Of a stretch of DNA of 43,385 bases, positions 34,157-43,264 are shown piece after piece; the stretch's first letter is position 1; the number at the start of each line of letters is the position of its first letter. The stretch covers positions 65,205-108,589 of the forward strand of contig NZ_JAUSBA010000042.1 in assembly GCF_030652235.1 (NCBI RefSeq), written 5' to 3'. This stretch comes from Cypionkella sp. (GTDB lineage Bacteria; Pseudomonadota; Alphaproteobacteria; Rhodobacterales; Rhodobacteraceae). Under the pieces are notes generated by a model. It had not been told where the DNA came from. It made no database searches and saw nothing but the letters and a program-made list of their open reading frames with translations. The translations under genes and the position numbers were made by a program.

Positions 34157-34769
34157 TTGGCAAGATCACCAGCATCTTCTGCGCCGAGAACCGCAACTCC
34201 ACCGGGCCTGACACTTCATTCGAGGTGCCGATCATGCCATCGGGCGCGAAATCCAAGCCCTGCAACGGCCAGCGCAAGCCTTCGCTTTCCCCGGTCACCT
34301 GCGCCATAGGAAACAGCGAAAACCGCGAACCCAATGGCAAATTCAACCGCATCTGCAAAGGCGCCAGAAAGGTCACATCCTGCGGCGACAGCACCAGACA
34401 GCGCTGATCGGCTGCGCGCACCAAAGCGTTCAGCACCGCCAAACTATGATCTAGCCGCGCCCCTGCGAATCCTATCCCCAGCACGAACGGCGCGTGAATC
34501 GAGCGCAGAGCCTTGTCGAAATCGGTCGTGATTTGTTCCTCAATCGGAAACAAACGTCCCGCCAGACGCGCCTGTGCTGCAGCACTGATCGAATCGAAGT
34601 CACCAATCACCGCCTCGGGCTCGACCCCCAGTGCCAAAAGCCGGTCCGCGCCGCCATCGGCCCCAACAATCCTTGGGGCAAACCGCTGCGCACGGGCAAG
34701 CTGCGCTTTGTCGAACGGCCCGCCGCCCGCCAAAGTTACCCCGTGCAAAGAGTCGACAATCACTTGCAT
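34113..34769 (-). CDS. Thiamine diphosphokinase
   Basis: A 218-residue enzyme that transfers pyrophosphate from ATP to thiamine, giving the coenzyme thiamine diphosphate. Conserved blocks are ADGGADRLLALG (37-48), VIGDFDSIS (54-62) with metal-binding acids, TDFDKAL (81-87) and GARLDHSLAVLNAL (103-116). It is a single-domain bacterial form. The final 44 bases overlap the convergent DMT transporter; the coding frames are opposite. Its upstream 143 bp is shared with the divergent 857-residue protein gene and must contain both promoters. The ribosome-binding sequence is weak. Confidence 0.9.
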   Translation of the reverse strand: MQVIVDSLHGVTLAGGGPFDKAQLARAQRFAPRIVGADGGADRLLALGVEPEAVIGDFDSISAAAQARLAGRLFPIEEQITTDFDKALRSIHAPFVLGIGFAGARLDHSLAVLNALVRAADQRCLVLSPQDVTFLAPLQMRLNLPLGSRFSLFPMAQVTGESEGLRWPLQGLDFAPDGMIGTSNEVSGPVELRFSAQKMLVILPIKSLAAALSGLGVA

Positions 34770-34912
34770 AATCCCGATACTGTTCTTCTAATTGCGGCAC
34801 TAACCCCGTGCGGTGAACACAATCAATCCTTCAAATTACCCTGTTCTGTCCACGGAATTGAACAAATCGCAGTGCAGGTTGGCGACGTGAACTTTGTAAA
34901 GGCGGCATCCCG

Positions 34913-37486
34913 ATGATCGGTGCAAGTAAAATTCTTACCGTATCTTATGGAACTTTCAGCTGCACGCTGGAAGGGTTCGATGAGCCTTTCAACACCATGA
35001 AGGCGATCGCCGAATATTTCCGTGATCTGGCCGCAGAAGACCGCTACTTTGGCGCTGAACCGCCCACTCCCGATGCCGCCATGCTGCACCGCATTGCCGA
35101 GCGGGAAATTCAGCGCCGGGTTGAGGCGAAAATCCAAGACAATGGCGTGATCCTGCGAGCGGGTGATGCTGTAGCGCCTGCGCGCGGCGCCCCGATTGCC
35201 GCCCCAGCCGTCACCCACGCTGCGAACGTGGATGCCAATGGAGAATCCGTCGCCGAACGCCTGTCCCGTCTGCGCGCCGCCCAATCCGCTTCGATAGCTG
35301 CCGAACCCACCATTCACCACATCGCCGAAGCCGCCGCTATCGCCGACGACAGCTATAGTGAAGATCAACACTCCGATGATATCCTGGCCAATATGGCCGC
35401 TTTGGCTGCGCCTGAATCTCACTCGGAAACACCTGTCGAAGCGGATGCACCCGAGCCGCACTACGTTGCCGAATCCGACGATCTGATCGGGAAAAACAAC
35501 ACATCTGATCACCAAGATGCATCAGAGACCAAAGTCGAGCCACAATATCTTGCCGATCTCGCCGCGTTGAATGCGCCAAACGCCGACGCAGCCCCCCTTG
35601 ATGACGTCCCCCTTTACACCGCAGCGGACGCCAGCGCAGCTTTGCCCACAGCCCAAGACGGGTATGACGAAGACCCTGCCTTGCAGAACGACAGTTCTGC
35701 CGATCTTGCCGCCGCCTTCGCAGATGATCTGCCCGCAGCCGAGAGCCTGACCAGCGCTGAAAGCCTGATCGCCATCGAAGACCTTGTGATCGAAGACACA
35801 AGGACCGAAGACTTTGCAGCGGCTGTGCAAGACGCGCCCGCCGCCGAAGATTATGACAACGAAATCCTCGCTGATCTGTTGCCCGAACACGATCCGATTG
35901 CCGAAGCGGCGGCCTATGCCGATGAAGACATGTTGGCCACGCTGGGCGCGCTGATCGCCGAAAACGATCAAATCCAGCCTGAGACCAATGCCGTTGCGTC
36001 TGTTTCCGAGCCGCTGACCGCGGTTACCGAAGCTTTGGCAGAAGATCCTCTGCCAGAAGCGGTTGACGCAGCAGACGTCGATGCGCAAGATGATATCCTG
36101 CTTGCCAGCCTGCCCGCAGCCCCGGAATCTACCCCGAAAGTCGCGGCAGCCCCTGAAAGCCAGCCGAAACCAGAATCCCAGGCCGCAGCCGCCGCTTTCC
36201 CAGAAGCCGCCAGCGCACCCGGTGAAAAAATCCAGCGCGCCCGCGCCCGCGTGATCAAAATCCGCCGCGTCGATGCACCGCGCGCGCCCGAAACGCCTCA
36301 AGCCGAACCTGCTCAAACCGCGCCGCAAACCTCGCTGCTCTCGCCCGAGGCCGAGGCAGCACTACAAGCCGAACTCGCGGCCCTTGAGGCTGAGGTCCCG
36401 GCGGCATCCGCCCCGGTGCGCCCGACCCGCCCCGTGCGGCAACTGACGCCGCGCCCGCTGGAAACCAGTTTTGACGACGACGATCAACTCGCCGCCGCTC
36501 TGGCCGACGCGCCAATCGCAGCAATCCTGCCCGAAATCACCTCCGCAGCGGACGCCGTTGCAGCCTTGCTGGCTTCTACAACGCCCGCAGAAGCTGAAAC
36601 CGAAGCCCAACCGCAGCCGACCCATCACGCCGAGGGTCGCAAACTGCTGGAAACCGAATCGGATGACGATGCGGTCACCCGCCTGATGGCCGCGACCAAT
36701 TCCGCGATGGACGATGAAGAAAGCCGCCGCCGCCACTCGGCGATCTCGCATCTGAAGGCCGCCGTCGCCGCGACCGAGGCTGAGCGCCAAATCAAAGCCG
36801 CCAGTCCCGGCCATTCGCAGCCTGATCGCCAAGACATCTACCGCCATGATCTGGAAAGCGCTGTCCGCCCCAAGCCCGTCGACAGCAGCATTGAGACCCG
36901 CGCCGCCGCCAACGCCGAACGCCTGACGCCGCTGGTTCTGGTCTCAGAACAGCGAATCGACCGCGCCAAGCCTACCGCCGCCGTCTTTGTGACTCCCGCG
37001 ATCCAGCCCACCTCAGCCCCGGCCACCCCTCGCGTGGTGATGCCGGTGCGCCCGCGCCGCGTCAGCGGTGCTGCCAGCATGGCTGCAATGCAAGCGATGC
37101 CCGAGGAAGATAGCCTGATCGGCGATGCAACTGACGATCTGGACGACGAAGACATCCTCACCGCCGAAGATGACAGCAATTTCTTCGCCGAGGGCCAAAA
37201 CTTCACCGATTTTGCCGAGAAACTTGGCGCGCATTCCTTGACCGAACTTCTTGAAGCCTCAGCCGTCTATTGCACACAGGTACTAGGCCGCCCGAACTTC
37301 AGCCGCCCCTTGGTGATGCGTCAGCTGGAATCCCTGATCGACAAGCCCGATCACCAACGCGAAGACTGTCTGCGCGCTTTCGGCACCCTGCTGCGGCAAG
37401 GTCGCATCGCGAAAATTAAGCGTGGCCAATTTGCCATGACCGAGCGTTCGCCCTTGCTGGCGGAAGCGCTTCGCTTTACCGCGTAA
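34913..37486 (+). CDS. Large acidic low-complexity protein of unknown function
   Basis: An 857-residue protein I cannot assign to a function. The first 80 residues look folded and conserved-like ([35 protein letters not shown], then a helix with [13 protein letters not shown]). Residues about 90-740 are a long Ala/Asp/Glu/Pro-rich tract with few hydrophobic clusters, probably disordered, interrupted by basic patches (about 440-455 and 500-520). The last 102 residues (756-857) again look folded, with helices and a possible winged-helix-like end ([20 protein letters not shown]). No signal peptide or membrane segment is seen. A perfect 17-bp hairpin terminator follows. It stands alone, divergent from thiamine diphosphokinase. 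Confidence 0.85.
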   Translation: MIGASKILTVSYGTFSCTLEGFDEPFNTMKAIAEYFRDLAAEDRYFGAEPPTPDAAMLHRIAEREIQRRVEAKIQDNGVILRAGDAVAPARGAPIAAPAVTHAANVDANGESVAERLSRLRAAQSASIAAEPTIHHIAEAAAIADDSYSEDQHSDDILANMAALAAPESHSETPVEADAPEPHYVAESDDLIGKNNTSDHQDASETKVEPQYLADLAALNAPNADAAPLDDVPLYTAADASAALPTAQDGYDEDPALQNDSSADLAAAFADDLPAAESLTSAESLIAIEDLVIEDTRTEDFAAAVQDAPAAEDYDNEILADLLPEHDPIAEAAAYADEDMLATLGALIAENDQIQPETNAVASVSEPLTAVTEALAEDPLPEAVDAADVDAQDDILLASLPAAPESTPKVAAAPESQPKPESQAAAAAFPEAASAPGEKIQRARARVIKIRRVDAPRAPETPQAEPAQTAPQTSLLSPEAEAALQAELAALEAEVPAASAPVRPTRPVRQLTPRPLETSFDDDDQLAAALADAPIAAILPEITSAADAVAALLASTTPAEAETEAQPQPTHHAEGRKLLETESDDDAVTRLMAATNSAMDDEESRRRHSAISHLKAAVAATEAERQIKAASPGHSQPDRQDIYRHDLESAVRPKPVDSSIETRAAANAERLTPLVLVSEQRIDRAKPTAAVFVTPAIQPTSAPATPRVVMPVRPRRVSGAASMAAMQAMPEEDSLIGDATDDLDDEDILTAEDDSNFFAEGQNFTDFAEKLGAHSLTELLEASAVYCTQVLGRPNFSRPLVMRQLESLIDKPDHQREDCLRAFGTLLRQGRIAKIKRGQFAMTERSPLLAEALRFTA

Positions 37487-37525
37487 GTCAAGAGAACAGG
37501 GCCGAGGCTGCCACTCGTGCCCCAC

Positions 37526-37563
37526 AAAACAGCCGGAACATTGGGGAATGTTCCGGCTGTTTT
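37526..37563. terminator. Strong bidirectional terminator
   Basis: AAAACAGCCGGAACATT (37526-37542), a GGGG loop and AATGTTCCGGCTGTTTT (37547-37563) form a perfect 17-bp stem with A-tract and T-tract flanks on both strands. It serves both the 857-residue protein gene and the convergent DUF2842 gene, 10 bp away. Confidence 0.92.
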
Positions 37564-37572
37564 CATTTCTGA

Positions 37573-37824
37573 TCAAGATTTGCGATCAACTGGCGCATCA
37601 GGCACCGGTTTTGCCTCAGGATCGGGCTGCCCGACGCCCAGAAACACCGATCTGAACGGCAATATCCACGCCACACCCAACAGCAGGTAGGCCGGAACCT
37701 CGGCCCAAATCGGCAGGCGATCAATATTGTCGATCAGATTGACCGCCACCACGACATAGATCGGCATCCCGACCAACAGGATCAGCAAAGACCACCGCTT
37801 TCGGGCCTTGTAACTCAGCGCCAT
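37573..37824 (-). CDS. DUF2842 family small membrane protein
   Basis: An 83-residue protein with two hydrophobic segments (about 10-30 and 42-58) and a charged, Pro-rich C-terminus. The pattern RKRWSLLILLVGMPIYVVVAVNL and AWILPFRSVFLGVGQPD fits the DUF2842 family (PF11003), which is found mainly in Alphaproteobacteria and has no known function. It lies 69 bp beyond purA, separated by a hairpin terminator. Confidence 0.85.
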   Translation of the reverse strand: MALSYKARKRWSLLILLVGMPIYVVVAVNLIDNIDRLPIWAEVPAYLLLGVAWILPFRSVFLGVGQPDPEAKPVPDAPVDRKS

Positions 37825-37844
37825 CGCACCCTCCTGAAACCAAA

Positions 37845-37872
37845 ACGCCCCCTGCTTCGTCGCAAGGGGCGT
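37845..37872 (-). terminator. Terminator after purA
   Basis: On the minus strand ACGCCCC (37872-37866) pairs with GGGGCGT (37851-37845), followed by TTTTGG. It lies 22 bp past the purA stop and 21 bp before the DUF2842 start. Confidence 0.75.
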
Positions 37873-37893
37873 GTGGAAAACTAAGCTGAAAGA

Positions 37894-39186
37894 TCAATCC
37901 GCAAAGGGATCGGTCACCAGAATCGTATCATCCCGCTCAGGGCTGGTCGACAACAGCGCCACCGGACATTGGATCAACTCTTCAATCCGCCGCACATACT
38001 TGATTGCAGCCCCCGGCAGATCCGCCCAAGACCTAGCACCTGCGGTGTTCTCGCTCCAACCTTCCATTTCCTCGTAGATAGGCTGGCAACGTGCCTGCTG
38101 ATCGGCAGCGGTCGGCAGATAATCCAGCCGCACGCCGTCCAGATCATAGCCCACACAAATCTTCAGCACCGGAAAACCATCCAACACATCCAATTTGGTC
38201 AAAGCAATCCCCGACACGCCGCTGGTCGCACAAGTCTGCCGCACCAGCACCGCATCAAACCAGCCGCAACGCCGCTTACGCCCGGTCACGGTGCCAAATT
38301 CATGGCCCCGCTCGCCCAAACGCGCGCCATCGGCATCGAACAGCTCAGCCGGGAACGGGCCTTCGCCCACCCTGGTCGTATAGGCCTTCACGATGCCCAA
38401 CACGAAATCAATCGCCGTCGGCCCTAACCCCGTGCCCGTCGCCGCCTGCCCCGCGATCACATTCGAAGACGTCACAAACGGATAGGTCCCGAAATCAATG
38501 TCCAACAACGCGCCCTGCGCGCCCTCAAACAAAATCCGCTTACCGGCCTTGCGGGCCTCGGTCAAAACCTTCCACACCGGCTTTGCATAGGGCAAAATCT
38601 GCGGCGCAATCGCCCGCAGCGCTTCCAGCAGCGCAGCACGGTCAATCGGCGCAATCCCCAAGCCCCGACGCAACGCATCATGGTGACCCATCAAGCGATC
38701 CACACGGGTTTCCAGCGTCGACTCATCGGCCAGATCGGCCACCCGAATGGCCCTGCGTCCCACTTTATCCTCATAGGCCGGCCCAATCCCGCGCCCGGTG
38801 GTGCCGATCTTGGCGACCCCCATCTGACCTTCCCGCGCCCGATCCAACTCGCCATGAATCGGCAGGATCAGCGAGGCATTCTCGGCAACCATCAGGTTTT
38901 CGGGGCTAATATCAACGCCCTGCCCACGCAGCTTGTCGATCTCGGTCACCAGATGCCAGGGGTCAACCACCACACCATTGCCGATCACGCTCAGCTTACC
39001 ACCGCGCACAATCCCCGAGGGCAGCAGCGACAGCTTATAAACCTTGCCGTCAATCACCAACGTATGCCCGGCGTTATGCCCGCCCTGAAAGCGCGCAATC
39101 ACATCGGCCCGCTCTGAGAGCCAGTCGACGATTTTCCCCTTACCTTCGTCACCCCATTGGGCTCCGACGACGACAACATTGGCCAC
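37894..39186 (-). CDS. purA: Adenylosuccinate synthetase
   Basis: A 430-residue cytoplasmic enzyme that couples IMP and aspartate with GTP hydrolysis to make adenylosuccinate, the first step to AMP. The P-loop-like motif [10 protein letters not shown] is at 12-21 and the IMP/Mg site [10 protein letters not shown] follows at about 35-44. [20 protein letters not shown] and the base-binding [15 protein letters not shown] segments are complete, as is the length. A terminator follows. It is divergent from the DUF6524-like gene. Confidence 0.96.
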   Translation of the reverse strand: MANVVVVGAQWGDEGKGKIVDWLSERADVIARFQGGHNAGHTLVIDGKVYKLSLLPSGIVRGGKLSVIGNGVVVDPWHLVTEIDKLRGQGVDISPENLMVAENASLILPIHGELDRAREGQMGVAKIGTTGRGIGPAYEDKVGRRAIRVADLADESTLETRVDRLMGHHDALRRGLGIAPIDRAALLEALRAIAPQILPYAKPVWKVLTEARKAGKRILFEGAQGALLDIDFGTYPFVTSSNVIAGQAATGTGLGPTAIDFVLGIVKAYTTRVGEGPFPAELFDADGARLGERGHEFGTVTGRKRRCGWFDAVLVRQTCATSGVSGIALTKLDVLDGFPVLKICVGYDLDGVRLDYLPTAADQQARCQPIYEEMEGWSENTAGARSWADLPGAAIKYVRRIEELIQCPVALLSTSPERDDTILVTDPFAD

Positions 39187-39321
39187 GACATATCCTTCGC
39201 GTTTTGGAAAAACCGCGCGATCTATAGCGACACACGCGCCGCGATGAAACCGCTAAATCACGTGTGCCGCTGGACAGGCCGCCGCAGATACGCCACCAAA
39301 GACCAAATTAAGGGGGAAACC

Positions 39322-39717
39322 ATGGGCATTATCCTGCGCTGGCTTGGAGCATTTCTGTTGCTGTCTGCCACCTACAACCCGACACAGATCAACTTCACCC
39401 GCTGGGCCGAGGCAAACTGGCAGACCCAAATGCCGCTTACGCTCCTGCTCGGCCTGCTGCTCGGTGTCGGCTACATGATCTACATCGGCGCCACCCTGCG
39501 CTCGATCGGCACCTTCGGCATCCTGCTGGTCGGTGCCATCGTAGCAGCCTTGGTCTGGGTGCTGATCGACTATCAGATCTTCACCCTGCAAAACCCCTCG
39601 CTTAACCTCTGGCTCGGCATCCTCGCGCTTTCGGTGGTGCTCGGCATCGGCTTGTCATGGAGCATCATCCGCCAGCGCATCTCCGGTCAGGCGACGGTGG
39701 ATGAGGTGCAGGAGTAA
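39322..39717 (+). CDS. Small membrane protein, probably DUF6524 family
   Basis: A 131-residue inner-membrane protein with four hydrophobic segments (about 4-18, 35-52, 58-82 and 92-113). The N-terminus MGIILRWLGAFLLLSATYNPTQ and TQMPLTLLLGLLLGVGYMIYIGATLRSIG resemble DUF6524 proteins of Rhodobacteraceae, a recognition from memory. ATG 39322 is preceded by AAGGGGG; the open frame continues 55 codons upstream with no membrane or family character. The 135-bp gap to purA holds no other clear element. Function is unknown. Confidence 0.75.
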   Translation: MGIILRWLGAFLLLSATYNPTQINFTRWAEANWQTQMPLTLLLGLLLGVGYMIYIGATLRSIGTFGILLVGAIVAALVWVLIDYQIFTLQNPSLNLWLGILALSVVLGIGLSWSIIRQRISGQATVDEVQE

Positions 39718-39765
39718 TACCCAATCTACTCACCTCACTAACGCTGACAAGTTAAAGGTCTATGA

Positions 39766-40287
39766 ATGCTTAAAAATACACTCGTCGCGATTTCTGCCGT
39801 CACCTCACTGGCATTTGCGTTTGCTGCATACTCTACAGGTCAGAAATCCACGGCTCTGGAAGTCCTGCTGGATGACAAAATAAAATCCCTTGCAGCTTTA
39901 GAAGCTGAAAAGACCCAGCTCACAGAAAAAGCGGCGGCCCTGCAAGCCAAAGTGGACCAATTCGAAACAGAGGCCGAGGCACGCGCTGCTGCCGTAGCTG
40001 CGCTGAATGCAGCTACGGTAAGCGAAGCAGATGCCAAAGAATTTGGAGACCCGTGCCGTGCTTGGATCGCGCGCGAATTTGGTGACAAAGACAGCCCTGC
40101 TCTGACACTGCTGACGACCACGATGTCTGACTCTTGGACAAAAAATGGAATGCTCGTGTTCGAAATTGCTACGCCCTCAAGCCTCGGCGGCAGCAGCAGT
40201 ATGTATCTTTGCGTGGTAGACAAGGAAAAGGGCAGTATGTTCAAGCCAAGCGCCTTTGAAACAAGCAACTGGCGTCGAGGAAACTGA
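39766..40287 (+). CDS. Secreted or membrane-anchored coiled-coil protein
   Basis: A 173-residue protein I do not recognise. An N-terminal hydrophobic segment (about 5-22) is a signal peptide or anchor. Residues about 37-85 form a heptad-like coiled coil rich in Ala/Glu/Lys/Leu. The C-terminal domain (about 95-173) contains two Cys, in DPCRAW and MYLCVVD, which could pair in the periplasm. AAAGG lies 7 bases before the ATG. Codon use is slightly more AT-rich than in its neighbours. The next gene starts 3 bases after the stop. Confidence 0.75.
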   Translation: MLKNTLVAISAVTSLAFAFAAYSTGQKSTALEVLLDDKIKSLAALEAEKTQLTEKAAALQAKVDQFETEAEARAAAVAALNAATVSEADAKEFGDPCRAWIAREFGDKDSPALTLLTTTMSDSWTKNGMLVFEIATPSSLGGSSSMYLCVVDKEKGSMFKPSAFETSNWRRGN

Positions 40288-40290
40288 CAA

Positions 40291-40671
40291 ATGCTGCTCT
40301 ACATCACCCTCGGCACCAACAACCTTATCGCTGCCAAACGCTTCTACGACGCCACCCTTGCGCCCATCGGCCTGCATTTCATGGGCGAATACGATGGCGA
40401 AATCGGCTATGGCCCTACCCTTGCCGAAAACCCGCTGGTCTGGATCAACCGACCGTTTGACGGCAACCCCGCCACCATCGGCAACGGCTCAATGCCCGCC
40501 TTCGCAGCCGCCACGCGCAGCGCCGTCGATGCGTTCTATAAAGCCGCACTCGCCCACGGCGGCCGCGATGAAGGGCCCCCCGGCCTGCGCTACAGCCCGA
40601 ACTTCTACAGCTGCTACGTCCGCGACCCCGACGGCAACAAACTCTCCGCCGTCTGCACCGCTTCCGAATAA
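40291..40671 (+). CDS. VOC family (glyoxalase/dioxygenase-fold) protein
   Basis: A 126-residue single-domain VOC protein. Beta-alpha-beta repeats run from MLLYITLGTNNLIAAKRFYDATLAPIGL to NFYSCYVRDPDGNKLSAVC; the final DPDGN motif is the family hallmark. Possible metal ligands are not all obvious, so it may be a binding or non-glyoxalase member. It begins 3 bases after the coiled-coil protein gene. The substrate is unknown. A dispersed repeat follows in the 179-bp gap before secG. Confidence 0.88.
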   Translation: MLLYITLGTNNLIAAKRFYDATLAPIGLHFMGEYDGEIGYGPTLAENPLVWINRPFDGNPATIGNGSMPAFAAATRSAVDAFYKAALAHGGRDEGPPGLRYSPNFYSCYVRDPDGNKLSAVCTASE

Positions 40672-40685
40672 CGCGCTGCCTTAAC

Positions 40686-40780
40686 CATTCATCTTGGCAA
40701 AAATACTCCCGCCGGAGGCTGCTTTTGCCAGCCTAAGGTGCCTCCGGCTGGGATATTTAAGCACAGAGGATGACCAAAAG
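40686..40780 (-). repeat. Dispersed intergenic repeat, copy 2
   Basis: Read on the minus strand this 95-bp block aligns end to end with the block at 4577-4669: shared GGTCATCCTCTG start, inverted arms around GCCGGAGGC and GCCTCCGGC, a GAGTATTT box and a TGAATG end. The arms are at about 40699-40719 and 40740-40760. It lies between the VOC gene and secG. Confidence 0.7.
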
Positions 40781-40850
40781 CCCCGAAGGGCTTGCACGCC
40801 TGACTGCATCCGCCTAGATAGGCCGCGACCTCTTAGAAAGCCCGGCCCGC

Positions 40851-41270
40851 ATGGAAAACGTCGTTCTCACCGTCCACCTCATCCTCGCTTTGCTGTTGAT
40901 CGGCGTGGTGCTGCTGCAACGGTCGGAAGGTGGCGGGCTTGGCATGGGCTCCTCGGGCGGGGCAATTTCGGGCCGCGCGGCAGCCACCGCCTTGGGCAAA
41001 GTCACTTGGGTGCTGGCCGCGATCTTCATCGTGACCTCCATCACCATGACCATTCTGGCCTCGCGCTCTGCCTCGACCGCTTCGGTGATCGACCAGATCG
41101 GCGCGGAACAACCCGCCGCGAAGACCCCGGCCCCTGCATTGCCTGCGGGTGGTGATCTGCTGCCGCCGTCGAATGACGGCAGCCCCGCGGCGCCTCCGGC
41201 CGCCACCGCACCCACAACGCCTCCGGCAGCCCCGGATGCCACAGCCCCTGCGGCTCCGGCCTCAAACTAA
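40851..41270 (+). CDS. secG: Preprotein translocase subunit SecG
   Basis: A 139-residue inner-membrane subunit of the SecYEG channel that assists preprotein translocation. Two membrane segments (about 3-23 and 54-74) flank the conserved cytoplasmic loop LLQRSEGGGLGMGSSGGA with a Gly-rich run. The C-terminal 60 residues are Ala/Pro-rich, longer than in E. coli SecG, as is common in Alphaproteobacteria. A hairpin terminator follows 95 bases after the stop, before pyrG. The gene order secG-pyrG is conserved in many Alphaproteobacteria. Confidence 0.94.
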   Translation: MENVVLTVHLILALLLIGVVLLQRSEGGGLGMGSSGGAISGRAAATALGKVTWVLAAIFIVTSITMTILASRSASTASVIDQIGAEQPAAKTPAPALPAGGDLLPPSNDGSPAAPPAATAPTTPPAAPDATAPAAPASN

Positions 41271-41364
41271 CACCAACTGTTGCAGCGCAACACCGCCAAC
41301 CGACAGCATCTAGCGGTCGGGTTGCGCTCTCGCTTTGCTTAAGCTATTGCTCAACTCCCGTGAT

Positions 41365-41399
41365 GCTCTGATTCCAACGCTGCGAATCAGAGCCGTTTT
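41365..41399 (+). terminator. Terminator-like hairpin between secG and pyrG
   Basis: A perfect 10-bp stem, GCTCTGATTC (41365-41374) and GAATCAGAGC (41384-41393), with a 9-base loop and CGTTTT immediately after. It ends 25-30 bases before the pyrG ATG, leaving no room for a complete promoter in between. GGGGGCCCCC, a palindrome, lies in the remaining leader at the ribosome-binding position. Confidence 0.8.
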
Positions 41400-41423
41400 A
41401 ACCAAATTCACGGGGGCCCCCAC

Positions 41424-43067
41424 ATGGCACGCTATATCTTCATCACCGGCGGCGTGGTGTCCTCGCTTGGCAAGGGCCTCGCCTCCGCCGCCCTTGGCGC
41501 ACTGCTGCAAGCCCGCGGCTACACCGTAAGATTGCGCAAACTCGACCCCTACCTGAACGTCGACCCCGGCACGATGAGCCCGTTTGAACATGGCGAAGTT
41601 TTCGTCACCGATGACGGCGCCGAAACCGACCTTGATCTGGGCCATTATGAGCGCTTCACCGGGGTCTCCGCCCGCCAGACCGACAGCATCTCGTCAGGGC
41701 GCATCTACTCCCCCGTGCTCGAGATAGATCGCCGCGGCGACTACCTCGGCAAAACCATCCAAGTCATCCCGCATGTCACCAATGAGATCAAAGATTTCCT
41801 GCGCATCGGCGACGAAGAAGTTGATTTCATGCTGTGCGAAATTGGCGGTACCGTTGGCGATATCGAGGGCCTGCCTTTCTTCGAATCCATCCGCCAGTTC
41901 ATCCACGAACGCCCGCGCGGACAGTCGATCCTGATGCACCTCACCCTGCTGCCCTACCTCGCGGCCAGCGGAGAGCTGAAAACCAAACCCACCCAACACT
42001 CGGTCAAAGAACTGCAGAGCATCGGTCTTGCCCCCGACGTGCTGGTCTGCCGCTCCGAACACCCGATCCCCGACCGCGAGCTGGAAAAGATCTCGCTGTT
42101 CTGCAATGTCCGCAAAGAACACGTCATTCCGGCCTATGATCTGAAAACCATCTACGAGGCCCCGCTCGCCTACCACCGCGCGGGCCTGGACCAAGCCGTG
42201 CTGGATGCGTTCGGCATCACCCCCGCCCCCAAGCCCAACCTTGCCCGCTGGATCGACGTGATGGACCGTCTGACCCATGCCGAAGGCGAGGTCCGGGTTG
42301 CCATTGTCGGCAAATACACCCAGCTGGAAGACGCCTATAAGTCGATCGCCGAGGCCCTCACCCACGGCGGCATGGCCAACCGCACCCGCGTCAAAGCCGA
42401 ATGGATCGACGCCGAAATCTTTGAACGCGAAGACCCGGCCCCCTATCTTGAAAACTTCCACGCCATCCTTGTTCCGGGTGGCTTTGGCGAGCGCGGCACT
42501 GAAGGCAAAATCAAAGCCGCCCAGTTCGCGCGCGAAAAGAAAATCCCCTATCTCGGCATCTGTTTGGGGATGCAAATGGCGGTGATCGAATCCGCCCGCA
42601 ACCTCGCAGGCGTCACCAACGCCGGATCGGAAGAATTCGACCACGAGGCTGGGGCCAAACGCTTCACCCCCGTCGTCTACCACCTGAAAGAGTGGATCCA
42701 AGGCAACCACGTCGTCGCCCGCAAAACCACCGACGACAAAGGCGGCACCATGCGGCTGGGCGCCTACACCGCCGCCCTCACCCCCGGCAGCCACGTCGCC
42801 CAAATCTACGGCACCACCACGATTGAGGAACGCCACCGCCACCGCTACGAGGTCGATGCCAAATACATCACCGAGTTGGAAAAATGCGGCCTGATCTTCT
42901 CCGGCATGAGCCCGGATGGCCGCCTGCCCGAGATCGTCGAGGTCAAAGACCACCCATGGTTTATCGGCGTGCAGTTCCACCCGGAACTGAAAAGCAAACC
43001 GTTCGCCCCGCACCCGCTGTTCGCGGATTTCGTGCGGGCTGCGAAAGAGGTTGAGCGGTTGGTGTAG
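41424..43067 (+). CDS. pyrG: CTP synthase (glutamine-hydrolysing)
   Basis: A 547-residue enzyme that aminates UTP to CTP using ATP and glutamine. The amidoligase domain (1-265) has [12 protein letters not shown] (7-18) and [22 protein letters not shown] (40-61). The class I glutamine amidotransferase domain (about 290-545) has nucleophile Cys380 (LGICLGMQM) and the His519/Glu521 pair (FHPEL). All catalytic residues are present. It lies behind a hairpin after secG, raising the question of its promoter. An AT-rich gene begins 11 bases after its stop. Confidence 0.96.
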   Translation: MARYIFITGGVVSSLGKGLASAALGALLQARGYTVRLRKLDPYLNVDPGTMSPFEHGEVFVTDDGAETDLDLGHYERFTGVSARQTDSISSGRIYSPVLEIDRRGDYLGKTIQVIPHVTNEIKDFLRIGDEEVDFMLCEIGGTVGDIEGLPFFESIRQFIHERPRGQSILMHLTLLPYLAASGELKTKPTQHSVKELQSIGLAPDVLVCRSEHPIPDRELEKISLFCNVRKEHVIPAYDLKTIYEAPLAYHRAGLDQAVLDAFGITPAPKPNLARWIDVMDRLTHAEGEVRVAIVGKYTQLEDAYKSIAEALTHGGMANRTRVKAEWIDAEIFEREDPAPYLENFHAILVPGGFGERGTEGKIKAAQFAREKKIPYLGICLGMQMAVIESARNLAGVTNAGSEEFDHEAGAKRFTPVVYHLKEWIQGNHVVARKTTDDKGGTMRLGAYTAALTPGSHVAQIYGTTTIEERHRHRYEVDAKYITELEKCGLIFSGMSPDGRLPEIVEVKDHPWFIGVQFHPELKSKPFAPHPLFADFVRAAKEVERLV

Positions 43068-43078
43068 GACAGGCAGAA

Positions 43079-43264
43079 ATGGACAAACTCAGAGCTCACG
43101 CTGAAATAAAGCGCCATATTAAACTGGCAGAAGAATTTGTGAGTAAGATCGGCATTGCACAGAACTCGGAAGAACTACGAAATTCCTGGGAGGGCTTTCT
43201 CTCAGAGTTTGCAAGGTCAATGGGTAGAATTATAAAATACTCAACTAGGCTCTGGACTCATTGA
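43079..43264 (+). pseudogene. AT-rich small gene, apparently truncated by an IS5-family element
   Basis: A 61-codon frame whose first 56 residues or so (MDKLRAHAEIKRHIKLAEEF onward, helical, charged) precede the IS end. The last codons (LWTH, then stop) appear to be read from IS sequence. Base composition is clearly more AT-rich than pyrG next to it, a mark of acquired DNA. I recognise no family. It may be the N-terminal remnant of a longer gene whose remainder lies beyond the IS. It may also be a complete small gene. Confidence 0.5.

Noticed and set aside
35522-36328. A 268-codon minus-strand frame inside the 857-residue protein gene
   Set aside because: Gly/Arg/Cys-rich composition typical of the antisense frame of Ala/Asp/Glu codons, with no ribosome-binding sequence of note.
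39157-39321. Upstream extension of the DUF6524-like gene
   Set aside because: The ATG at 39322 has AAGGGGG at normal distance and starts directly with the membrane segment; the extension covers the purA promoter region.
41694-43013. A 439-codon open frame on the minus strand opposite pyrG
   Set aside because: PyrG on the plus strand is complete with all catalytic residues; the antisense product has no recognisable domain.
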